Source: Aurantiacibacter marinus (GTDB lineage: Bacteria; Pseudomonadota; Alphaproteobacteria; Sphingomonadales; Sphingomonadaceae). From it: a DNA stretch of 64,000 bases. Location of the stretch: contig NZ_LDCP01000001.1 of assembly GCF_001021555.1 (NCBI RefSeq), positions 248,001 through 312,000 of the forward strand. The letters run 5' to 3'. A model generated the notes under the pieces. The model ran no database searches, was not told where the DNA came from, and saw nothing but the letters and a program-made list of their open reading frames with translations. Positions 41,991 through 49,525 of the stretch are shown one piece after another. A program made the translations under genes and the position numbers. Numbering within the stretch: position 1 is the first letter of the stretch; every line of letters starts with the position of its first letter.

Positions 41991-43151
41991 ATGGAAGTTC
42001 AAATCCCCACCACCACAACCGTAACCAGCGATACGATGGCTGGCAGCTTTGATATCGTCGCCCGCCAGGATGCAGCTGACGAAAAGATCACCGTCCTGCG
42101 GTCCGATGTCGATGAAGTGAAGGCCCGCCTCGAAAAGGTTGGCCGTGCAGCTGCCCGTCCGGCCATTGCTGGCGCTGCAACGGTTGAACCAAGCGCCGAG
42201 GTCAAAGGCTTCGTCGATGGCTATCTGCGCCGTGGCCGCGAAACCGAGATCAAGTCCATTTCCGGCGCGGTGCCGCAGGATGGCGGCTATGCCGTCCCTC
42301 GCGAAATCGACGTTATGATCGCCAGCGAACTGAAGGAAATCTCTCCGATCCGCAGTTTGGCTCAGGTCGTGCAGGTTGGCAGCGCAGGGTACCGCAAGCT
42401 TATCACCACCGGCGGGACATCGTCGGGCTGGGTTGGCGAGACCGCTGGACGGCCCGAAACCGACACGCCGGAATTTGCCGAAATCGCCCCGCCATCAGGT
42501 GAACTTTATGCCAATCCGGCAGCAAGCCAGTCCATGCTGGATGACGCCGCCTTCGACCTTGAAGGCTGGCTGGCGAGCGAAGTCGCGATGGAATTTGCAC
42601 GCGCAGAAGGCGCTGCCTTTGTCGGCGGCAATGGCGTGGATCAGCCGCTCGGCTTCCTGTCTTCGCCAACTTCGCTGGCCGGTGATGCTGTGCGGCCGTT
42701 CGGCTCACTGCAATACATCGGTTCTGGCGATGCCGACGGCTTTGATGCCAATCCGGAAAGCCGCCTGATCGATCTGGTTCACACGATGAAGGCCGGTCAT
42801 CGCCAGGGCGCAAGCTGGGTCATGAATTCATCCACCCTGTCCGACGTGCGCAAGCTCAAGACCAGCGATGGCGCGTTCCTGTGGCAGCCGGGCATGGTCG
42901 AAGGCCAGCCGGATCGCCTGCTTGGTTATCCGGTAATCGAAGCTGAGGATATGCCGGATGTGGCAGCGGGCGCGTTCCCGATTGCATTCGGCAATTTCAA
43001 GGCGGGCTACATCATCGCCGAACGCAGCGCGACGCAGATTCTGCGCGATCCCTTCACCAACAAGCCCTTCGTGCACTTCTACGCCACGAAGCGCGTTGGA
43101 GGCCAGGTGCTCGACAGTTCTGCGATCAAACTGATGAAGATCGAGATGTAA
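41991..43151 (+). CDS. GTA major capsid protein (HK97 fold), gp5
   Basis: 386 residues. N-terminal helical scaffold-like arm (about 30-75, ADEKITVLRSDVDEVKARLEKV), then the HK97 core from about residue 85 (GAVPQDGGYAVPREIDVMI, with SGWVGETAGRPETD E-loop region and PFTNKPFVHFYATKRVGG). The protease gp4 probably removes the arm. The ATG at 41991 begins the recognised protein; upstream sequence is structured and non-coding. Confidence 0.95.
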   Translation: MEVQIPTTTTVTSDTMAGSFDIVARQDAADEKITVLRSDVDEVKARLEKVGRAAARPAIAGAATVEPSAEVKGFVDGYLRRGRETEIKSISGAVPQDGGYAVPREIDVMIASELKEISPIRSLAQVVQVGSAGYRKLITTGGTSSGWVGETAGRPETDTPEFAEIAPPSGELYANPAASQSMLDDAAFDLEGWLASEVAMEFARAEGAAFVGGNGVDQPLGFLSSPTSLAGDAVRPFGSLQYIGSGDADGFDANPESRLIDLVHTMKAGHRQGASWVMNSSTLSDVRKLKTSDGAFLWQPGMVEGQPDRLLGYPVIEAEDMPDVAAGAFPIAFGNFKAGYIIAERSATQILRDPFTNKPFVHFYATKRVGGQVLDSSAIKLMKIEM

Positions 43152-43159
43152 TCACCTTT

Positions 43160-43261
43160 GCGCTCACGCATCCGCGTGAGCGCCACTGGTGCCGTTCCCT
43201 CCGCTTCACTGCGGGGCACCTGCGGGCGGCCGGTTGGCCTTGCGGTCAGCTGCGCCGCCCG
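43160..43261 (+). repeat. Perfect hairpin and second inverted repeat after the capsid gene
   Basis: 43160-43169 (GCGCTCACGC) pairs perfectly with 43174-43183, loop ATCC, 8 nt after the capsid stop. A second stem, 43223-43230 (CGGGCGGC) with 43254-43261, has a loop of 23. No T-tract follows either. These fill the 151-nt gap between gp5 and gp6; they may stabilise the capsid mRNA or slow transcription. Confidence 0.75.
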
Positions 43262-43302
43262 AATGGGACCATTTTACTGGGTTCCCACGAGAGGGCAGCT
43301 TC

Positions 43303-43851
43303 ATGAGACGAAAATTGATTTCCTCCCCGACGCTTTCGGTCGAGGCCCTCGACGAGCTAAAACAATGGCTCGCGATTACCACTACCCGCGATGATGCGGC
43401 GCTTACTGCGCTGCTGCGTTCATCTCTCGACACATGCGAGGGGTTCACTCGGCAAATCCCGCTGTCAACCTCATGCGAAGAAGTGCTGCCTGCCACACGT
43501 GGTTGGCATGATATTGCCACCACACCAGTGCAAGCCATCACATCGCTTGTGTCCATCGGTTCAGATGGCACCCGGACCGATGTCGATCCGGGACATTATC
43601 TGTTTGATATCACGGCTGATGGCTGCGGACGGATCAATCTGCTCGCACCGCCGGCTGAAAACCGGGTGGCTGTGCGTTTTACGGCAGGGCTGGCATCCGA
43701 TTGGAATACCCTTCCCGAAGGGCTGCGCCACGGCATGATCCGGTTGGCATCATACGCTTACCGTGAACGCAATGAAGGCAGCACAAGCCGTTCTCCGCCA
43801 GCTGCCATTGCCGCGCTTTGGCAACCATGGCGGCGGATGCGGATCGCATGA
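43303..43851 (+). CDS. GTA head-tail adaptor, gp6
   Basis: 182 residues. The head-tail connector pattern (SVEALDELKQWLAITTTRDDAALTALL near the start, ATTPVQAITSLVSI, HYLFDITADGCGRI, RFTAGLASDWNTLPEGLRHGMIRLASYAYRER) matches gp6 of GTAs, which binds the portal. GAGGG precedes the ATG at 43303. Confidence 0.92.
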   Translation: MRRKLISSPTLSVEALDELKQWLAITTTRDDAALTALLRSSLDTCEGFTRQIPLSTSCEEVLPATRGWHDIATTPVQAITSLVSIGSDGTRTDVDPGHYLFDITADGCGRINLLAPPAENRVAVRFTAGLASDWNTLPEGLRHGMIRLASYAYRERNEGSTSRSPPAAIAALWQPWRRMRIA

Positions 43852-44018
43852 TCAAGGCAAAGACGAACATCCGTGGCAGCTTTGCCGTGCGCCTTGCCTA
43901 CCGTGCCCGCCTCCTCGCCGCGGCGGGTGCGGAATCCCGAGTTCGCAGTCACCAGAAAGAAGGCTCCCGCTGGCGCAACGCCCGGCTGCTCTGGCCGCTT
44001 TTCAGCAGGGATAATTGA
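43848..44018 (+). CDS. Small Arg-rich ORF at the gp7 (stopper) position
   Basis: 56 residues, about a fifth of them Arg, ending in WPLFSRDN. It fills the space between gp6 and gp8 exactly: its ATG overlaps the gp6 stop (ATGA) and it ends 2 nt before the gp8 ATG. In Rhodobacter GTA this position holds a head-closure protein of about twice this length; whether this is a shortened version or something else cannot be told from the sequence. Confidence 0.6.
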   Translation: MIKAKTNIRGSFAVRLAYRARLLAAAGAESRVRSHQKEGSRWRNARLLWPLFSRDN

Positions 44019-44020
44019 CT

Positions 44021-44431
44021 ATGGAAACACAGTTACGAACCGCGCTGATCGCGTGGCTTGCGGCAGATCCGGCGCTGTCCGCTACGCTCAACGATATCAC
44101 CGAAGAAGCTCCTTCACGCAGCGCGCCGCCCTGGCTTGGCATATCGGCCAGCGCCAGCGCGGACTGGAGCACAAAGCAACAAAGAGGGCGCGAAGTGCGC
44201 ATCGCATTCGAACTGCACACACGCGGCGAGGAGGCGGCCGAAACCGCATTGCTGGTCACATCCATTGAGGAACGGATCGAGCTGCTGCCGCGAATGCAGG
44301 AAAGCTTCCACATAGTGACCACACAGTTCCTTCGCGCCCGGGCAGAGCAGCGCCAGCCCAATCGCCGCGCTGTCCTGCTCGAATACCGTTTCCGCCTGTT
44401 CGAAACACGATTCCTACCAACGGAGAACTGA
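44021..44431 (+). CDS. GTA tail terminator-like protein (DUF3168), gp8
   Basis: 136 residues. DUF3168 pattern: LRTALIAWLAADPAL, then PPWLGISASASADWSTK and RIAFELHTRGEEAAETALLVTSIEERIE. In GTA and lambdoid phages this family caps the tail tube. A TTG at 44015 is an alternative start. Starts 2 nt after the small Arg-rich ORF. Confidence 0.9.
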   Translation: METQLRTALIAWLAADPALSATLNDITEEAPSRSAPPWLGISASASADWSTKQQRGREVRIAFELHTRGEEAAETALLVTSIEERIELLPRMQESFHIVTTQFLRARAEQRQPNRRAVLLEYRFRLFETRFLPTEN

Positions 44432-44434
44432 TCC

Positions 44435-44842
44435 ATGACAGCCCAGAAAGGCTCTGCCTTCCTTCTTAAAATCGGGGATGGCGCACAGCCTCCCACCTAT
44501 CAAACCGTCGCGGGCTTAAGAACCACGCAAATGTCGATCAATGGCGATGCCGTCGTCGTCACGCACAAGGAATCGGGCGGTTGGCGCGATCTGCTTTCGG
44601 GAGCTGGAGTGCGCTCTGTTTCGGTCAGTGCTGCAGGCATTTTCCTTGCCAGCGATGCCGAAAATTCCATCCGCGCCCATGCACTCGCAGGCACGATCGA
44701 AGAATATGAACTGTCATTCGAAGACGGTGAACGTCTGCGCGGGCGCTTCCTTGTGCAACGCCTCGATTACGCAGGCGATTTCAACGGGGAGCGCAATTAC
44801 ACCATGCAGCTTGAAAGCTCTGGCGCAGTGGTGCCTGCATGA
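44435..44842 (+). CDS. GTA major tail protein (TP901-1 type), gp9
   Basis: 135 residues. Begins MTAQKGSAFLLKIGDG and contains VAGLRTTQMSINGDAVVVTHKESGGWRDLL, the signature of the phi-TP901-1-like tail-tube protein in GTAs. It polymerises into the tail tube. Starts 3 nt after gp8 and its end overlaps gp10 (ATGA). Confidence 0.94.
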   Translation: MTAQKGSAFLLKIGDGAQPPTYQTVAGLRTTQMSINGDAVVVTHKESGGWRDLLSGAGVRSVSVSAAGIFLASDAENSIRAHALAGTIEEYELSFEDGERLRGRFLVQRLDYAGDFNGERNYTMQLESSGAVVPA

Positions 44843-45186
44843 ACAGCGTTCAAGCAGTTGCAGGCGGTAGCGCCAAGAACAATGCCAACATCCAGCGCGG
44901 TGAAGCTGCCTTCGCGGTTGCCGGAAGCCCGCGCATTCTTCGCCCGACTTTTGCCGCCATGGTTGCTGCCGAAGAGGAACTTGGACCGCTGTTTGCGCTC
45001 GTGGAGCGGGCAAGTGAAGGTCAGCTTCGCCTTTGCGAGATCACATCATTGTTCTGGCATTGCCTGACAGAACCCGGCGCGATCACTCGTGAAGATGTGG
45101 GCGAAGCAGTCATGCAAGCAGGCCTTGCTGCCGCAAGTGCGCCCCTGCGGACGCTGCTCGCGCAAATCCTTCAGGGCCGTGCATGA
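44839..45186 (+). CDS. GTA gp10-family tail assembly protein
   Basis: 115 residues. GTA gp10 family (ANIQRGEAAFAVAGSPRILRPTF, FALVERASEGQL). Lies between the tail tube and tape measure genes, where phages encode tail-assembly chaperones; that role is inferred. Overlaps both neighbours by 4 nt. Confidence 0.88.
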   Translation: MNSVQAVAGGSAKNNANIQRGEAAFAVAGSPRILRPTFAAMVAAEEELGPLFALVERASEGQLRLCEITSLFWHCLTEPGAITREDVGEAVMQAGLAAASAPLRTLLAQILQGRA

Positions 45187-45383
45187 GCGAAAGCTTTGCT
45201 GCCGGGGCGCGCCGCCTTGCGGGAATTGCGGGGCGATTGCTGAACTGGCCGCCAGACTGGTTCTGGGATGCAACCCCAGCCGAACTGGCTGCGATCCTGT
45301 GCGCCGAAGACCAGGATACGGACAGCGGAATGAGCCGCCAGACACTTGAACAGATGATGGAGAATGAGCGCGATGGACGATGA
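45183..45383 (+). CDS. GTA tail assembly chaperone-like small protein (gp10.1)
   Basis: 66 residues. Small helical protein with the conserved LLNWPPDWFWDATPAEL motif of the GTA phage tail assembly chaperone family. Overlaps gp10 by 4 nt and the tape measure gene by 11 nt. Confidence 0.88.
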   Translation: MSESFAAGARRLAGIAGRLLNWPPDWFWDATPAELAAILCAEDQDTDSGMSRQTLEQMMENERDGR

Positions 45384-45960
45384 AATCGAAACACTGATGA
45401 TTGAAGTCCGGGCCAGCACCAGCGGGTTCCGTTCGGATATCGAAACGATGCGCAGCGCCATGGATACGACACTTGTCGACGGATTCGAAAAGGCAGGCAA
45501 CGTTTTGGAACGCAGCCTTCTGTCGGCCATCCGGCGCGGGAAGCTTGGCTTTGACGAACTTAAATCCATCGCACTCAGCACGATGAACGAGGTTGCAGCC
45601 CAGGCCATCCAATCCGGCATTGGCAGCTTGTTCGGCGGCTCTTCGCCAGTCGGCGGCGGCACCAGCATCGGGTCTCTGCTGAACGGTCTTTTCGGTTCCC
45701 TGATGGGTCTGCCGGGACGCGCCACCGGCGGGCCGGTATCGCCTGGCTCTGCCTATCTTGTCGGCGAGCGCGGCCCGGAAGTTTTCGTTCCCACCAGCGC
45801 CGGCCGGGTCGAAAACGGGATGGGCGGCAATGGCGGCCGCCGCGATGTGCATGTGGCGATCAACCTGGCCGCACCACGCGGAACGGAGGGACCAATCATG
45901 CTGCGGCGTTCGTCACGTCAAGTGGCAAGCGCCGTTGCCCGCGCAATGCGTGAAGGCTGA
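45373..45960 (+). CDS. Short GTA tape measure protein, gp11
   Basis: 195 residues. Contains the N-terminal helix (DDEIETLMIEVRASTSGFRSDI), a Gly/Ser-rich hydrophobic middle (GSLFGGSSPVGGGTSIG) and the conserved end GPVSPGSAYLVGERGPEVFVP. Very short for a tape measure, as expected for the short GTA tail. ATG 45373 is preferred over 45364 for its Shine-Dalgarno spacing. Confidence 0.9.
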   Translation: MDDEIETLMIEVRASTSGFRSDIETMRSAMDTTLVDGFEKAGNVLERSLLSAIRRGKLGFDELKSIALSTMNEVAAQAIQSGIGSLFGGSSPVGGGTSIGSLLNGLFGSLMGLPGRATGGPVSPGSAYLVGERGPEVFVPTSAGRVENGMGGNGGRRDVHVAINLAAPRGTEGPIMLRRSSRQVASAVARAMREG

Positions 45961-45972
45961 GGAGGCTGGACG

Positions 45973-48291
45973 ATGGCATATTGGCTAGCGAAAGCCCGTG
46001 AAGGGCAGGACACCGATACAATCCAGCGTTTTGACCCGCGCTTCTGGACGGTCGACTTCCCGCGCCCGATGATCGCAAGTGTCATCACAACCGGTCCCGC
46101 AGCGCTGCGGGTGGACTGTGAATTTCACAACCACGATGCTCTTGCCGGATTGATCTGGGAGAGCGAAGACCGCTTCGACCACCCGTTGCTCAGTTACGAT
46201 ACGAATCGTAATTACGGGAACACTACGGTAACATTCCTTTGGCGGTCTTCGGGCGTACTTCCACTGGATGCCGTGCACGGGCCAACGCTGACAATCGAAG
46301 GCCGCGATGCGGCGGGCACGGCCCGCACTTGGTACGTCCGTCTGTGGAACTATGCCGCCGGCGACCCCGACGATGCACGGATCACCTTGCGGTTTTCGGA
46401 ACTGCGCGAAGGCTGGACGGCAGAAGGCGCGCCGGTGCCCATGGGTGACATAGACCGGCTGTTCATTTCGCTGGCGCCCACTGATTACGATCCGGCCAAC
46501 GCAGACCTTTTGCCATCGCGCCAGGATGGCTGGGTGGAGTTGACAGAAATTGCCTGTGACGGTGAATTTGCAATGCTGACGATTGGCGATGCAGTGCTGC
46601 CCCCGCATGGCATCGGCATTTCGACTGCCTATGACGACAGCTACAACCAGACGCCTGCTCGCATGCTGCGAAATGCGCTGCATCTGGGGTATCGCGGCAC
46701 GCTGGTGCATTATGTCGGAATGAGCCATTTCTTCAGGCTGGCAGCTGATGCAAACGGCAAGCTTATTGCCGATCCTGACACATTGCTTTGTACGCCATGC
46801 GTAAAATGGCACGAGGCCTTTTTCGCAGGCTGCGTGGCGCTGCGAATGCAGCCAATAATCTCGCTATCGTTCGAACTGTTCAATGCGCATTGCCCTGAAA
46901 GCTGGAAGCAGCGCGACTGGAATGGCAATCCTGCACTGACCGGGTGGGAGCCGCCTTCGACCTTGCTTTCTCCCGTAGTGAACGATGCGGTCAGTTATCT
47001 CGAAGACGTCGCTCAGGCGTTCACGGAAATACAGCTGGCAAGCGGGCTGGAGGCCCAGTTTCAGGTTGGGGAGCCGTGGTGGTGGGTCAACCCCGATGGC
47101 CTACCGTGCATTTATGATAGTGAAGCACGGGCAGCCTATGGCGACCCACCGGAAATTTCCGATCTCTCGGTCAACTATGTTTCTCGGGAACGTGACTTCC
47201 TCGATTGGTGTGCGTTGCAATTGGCAACAGCAGTGCAGCGCATGGCAAGCCGCGCCAAGTTGACCGCGCAAGGTGAAGCCAAAACGCATGTGCTGCTGTT
47301 CACACCCACACTGCTCGACCCGAAGCGACCAGCAATCGCCGCAATGAATCTCGATGCGAGCCTTTCGTGGGACGCTTTCGACGTGCTGCAGGTCGAGGAT
47401 TACGACTGGCTTACAGACGGTGCCGAAGCGTTGCGAAGAGCCGCCTATACAGAACTGGACAATCGCTTCGGTTACCCGCTCGCCGCACAGCATTATCTTG
47501 GCGGCTTCGTATTGGATCCGGAAGATGCCAACACATTCTGGGCCCGGATCGACGCGGGGATTGATGAAGCATTGGCCCGCGGCGTGGATCGCGCCTTTGT
47601 CTGGGCGCTGCCGCAAATCACCCGTGACGGATATGTCCGCCTGCCTTTCGAGGAGAAAGAAATGCAAGCCTTCGATGATGTGCTTTACCCGCTGAACCTG
47701 GGCCGGGACACCGGTGTAAGTCCAGAGTTCTCAACCTCCATTTCGCTCACAGCTTCTGGCCACGAACGGCGCAACAGCCAGTGGAGCGACGCTCGTCTGA
47801 ATTTCGATGTGGGGCCAGGCATTCGCTCTGAAGCGGAACTGGGCGTGCTGCTGGAATTCTTTCGAGCCCGCAGGGGGCCAGCACGGGGCTTTCGCCTTTC
47901 CGATCCCTTCGATTACAGCTCCAACGGCCTGACCGGCACGCCGATGATGACCGACCAGATCATTGGCATTGGCGACGGACTTGCCGCCACCTTCCGGTTG
48001 GCCAAATCCTATGGCGGAGGCGTTGATCCTCAGCGCCGCTTCATAACTCGCCCACGTGGCCAAACAATCTTGATCAGCATCGACGGCGCCGCGACGAATG
48101 ATTGGACATTGGTTGATGGCGGGAAAATCATATTCACAATGGCGCCTGCACAAAACGCCGAAATTCGCGCCGGCTTCCTCTTCGATGTTCCGGTTCGCTT
48201 TGCCGAAGATCGTCTCGATATTTCCAGAACCACATTTGCTGCAGGCGAAGCGCCTTCAGTACCGCTGATCGAATTGCGTGAGGAAATATGA
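45973..48291 (+). CDS. GTA distal tail protein (DUF2460) with large N-terminal barrel-like domain, gp12
   Basis: 772 residues. The last 205 residues (from about 567, FDDVLYPLNLGRDTGVSPEF ... SGHERRNSQWSDAR ... FRARRGPARGFRLSDPFDY) are the DUF2460 distal tail protein that alone forms Rhodobacter gp12. The first 560 residues include a beta-rich part (1-200) and a TIM-barrel-like part (about 210-555) with glycosidase-like acidic motifs (QVGEPWWWV, Glu367; VEDYDW, Glu475). It may touch or digest cell-surface glycans; that is inference. Overlaps gp13 (ATGA). Confidence 0.9.
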   Translation: MAYWLAKAREGQDTDTIQRFDPRFWTVDFPRPMIASVITTGPAALRVDCEFHNHDALAGLIWESEDRFDHPLLSYDTNRNYGNTTVTFLWRSSGVLPLDAVHGPTLTIEGRDAAGTARTWYVRLWNYAAGDPDDARITLRFSELREGWTAEGAPVPMGDIDRLFISLAPTDYDPANADLLPSRQDGWVELTEIACDGEFAMLTIGDAVLPPHGIGISTAYDDSYNQTPARMLRNALHLGYRGTLVHYVGMSHFFRLAADANGKLIADPDTLLCTPCVKWHEAFFAGCVALRMQPIISLSFELFNAHCPESWKQRDWNGNPALTGWEPPSTLLSPVVNDAVSYLEDVAQAFTEIQLASGLEAQFQVGEPWWWVNPDGLPCIYDSEARAAYGDPPEISDLSVNYVSRERDFLDWCALQLATAVQRMASRAKLTAQGEAKTHVLLFTPTLLDPKRPAIAAMNLDASLSWDAFDVLQVEDYDWLTDGAEALRRAAYTELDNRFGYPLAAQHYLGGFVLDPEDANTFWARIDAGIDEALARGVDRAFVWALPQITRDGYVRLPFEEKEMQAFDDVLYPLNLGRDTGVSPEFSTSISLTASGHERRNSQWSDARLNFDVGPGIRSEAELGVLLEFFRARRGPARGFRLSDPFDYSSNGLTGTPMMTDQIIGIGDGLAATFRLAKSYGGGVDPQRRFITRPRGQTILISIDGAATNDWTLVDGGKIIFTMAPAQNAEIRAGFLFDVPVRFAEDRLDISRTTFAAGEAPSVPLIELREEI

Positions 48292-49109
48292 GCCATATTT
48301 TCTTCGCCCGCGAACTTGAAGGCGTAGTGACATGGTGGAGCATCAAGCGGCGCGACGGCGTGTCACTGGGTTTTACCAGCCATAACCAAAACCTTGCATT
48401 TGGCGACATGATCTATCGCGCTGCACCGGGCATGATCCCATCCGCCATACGCCGCACTGCCAGTCTTGAGCGCGATGCAGTCGAGGTTGAAGGCGTTCTT
48501 TCCCACAACTCCATCTCGCAAAAAGATCTGGAGGCTGGCCGCTTTGCTGACGCGCGTGTGGCCATTGGCCTGGTGGATTGGGAGACTCTGGAACACGCCA
48601 CGCTTTTCCACGGCACTCTTGGCAGCGTATCGCAAGAAGACGGGGCCTTTTCCGCCGAACTGCGATCAGCCAAGGCGCGTCTGGAAATCGACCTCGTGCC
48701 GCGCACCAGCCCGACGTGCCGCGCCAGTTTCTGTGACTACCAATGCGGAGCAAATGCCGCGCGCTTTACTCATCTGTGCCCGGTCATCTCAGTCGATCTG
48801 GAACGGAACAGCGTCAGCTTTGCAGGTGCGCCCCATGCTGCAGACATGCGCGATGGTCAGGTCAAATGGCTTGATGGTGCGCTTGCCGGTGTGACAATGC
48901 AGGTGATCGATGCTGATGCGGCAGGTGTCGTGCTGGACAAACCGCTTTCGGTGGAGGTACTTCCAGGCCAACTCGCTTACCTGCGCGAAGGATGCGACCA
49001 CACCATTTCTACCTGTAACACGCGTTTTGGCAATGCCGTGAATTTTCGGGGGGAGCCGCATTTACCCGGCAACGATCTGCTCGCCCGGTATCCGACCAGT
49101 TCAGGATGA
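48288..49109 (+). CDS. GTA tail hub protein (DUF2163), gp13
   Basis: 273 residues. DUF2163 family. Six cysteines at 144, 149, 153, 164, 236 and 243 (SPTCRASFCDYQCGA, THLCP, EGCDHTISTCNTRFGN) provide the ligands for the iron-sulfur cluster known in the Rhodobacter GTA hub. Forms the tail-tip hub. Overlaps both neighbours by 4 nt. Confidence 0.94.
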   Translation: MSHIFFARELEGVVTWWSIKRRDGVSLGFTSHNQNLAFGDMIYRAAPGMIPSAIRRTASLERDAVEVEGVLSHNSISQKDLEAGRFADARVAIGLVDWETLEHATLFHGTLGSVSQEDGAFSAELRSAKARLEIDLVPRTSPTCRASFCDYQCGANAARFTHLCPVISVDLERNSVSFAGAPHAADMRDGQVKWLDGALAGVTMQVIDADAAGVVLDKPLSVEVLPGQLAYLREGCDHTISTCNTRFGNAVNFRGEPHLPGNDLLARYPTSSG

Positions 49110-49510
49110 CCCGGGAATCTCATGAGCTTGCAATAGCGGCGCGCGCTTTGGTGGGGTGCCGCTTTCGTCTGCGCGGGCGCAACCCTGTGACAGGAATAGA
49201 CTGCGTGGGACTGGTCATTTGCGCACTTGCGGCAATTGGACGCACGCCGCCGCGCACGCCGCATTACACCTTGCGCAATATCGAAGCTGGCCCCCTCTTG
49301 GAATTGGTTCCCAAAGCGGGTTTTCGCAAGACCTGTGGAGGACTGGAAACGGGTGATCTTGTGATCCTGAAACCGTCTCCTGGCCAATACCATCTCGCTA
49401 TCGCAGAAACTGGCGCACGTTTGATCCACGCCCATGCAGGGCTGGGCCGTGTCGTCGTTACTCCCGCGCCTGCTCCACTTCTGAACGCAGAGCACTGGCG
49501 CCTCTTCTGA
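49106..49510 (+). CDS. GTA NlpC/P60 cell-wall peptidase, gp14
   Basis: 134 residues. NlpC/P60 papain-like fold: nucleophile Cys33 (GIDCVGL), His96 (GQYHLAI) and a following polar residue (HAHAGLG). Located at the tail tip, it should cut recipient peptidoglycan during DNA entry. Compact, without extra domains. Confidence 0.94.
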   Translation: MTRESHELAIAARALVGCRFRLRGRNPVTGIDCVGLVICALAAIGRTPPRTPHYTLRNIEAGPLLELVPKAGFRKTCGGLETGDLVILKPSPGQYHLAIAETGARLIHAHAGLGRVVVTPAPAPLLNAEHWRLF

Positions 49511-49525
49511 ATTGAAAGGCCTTTC

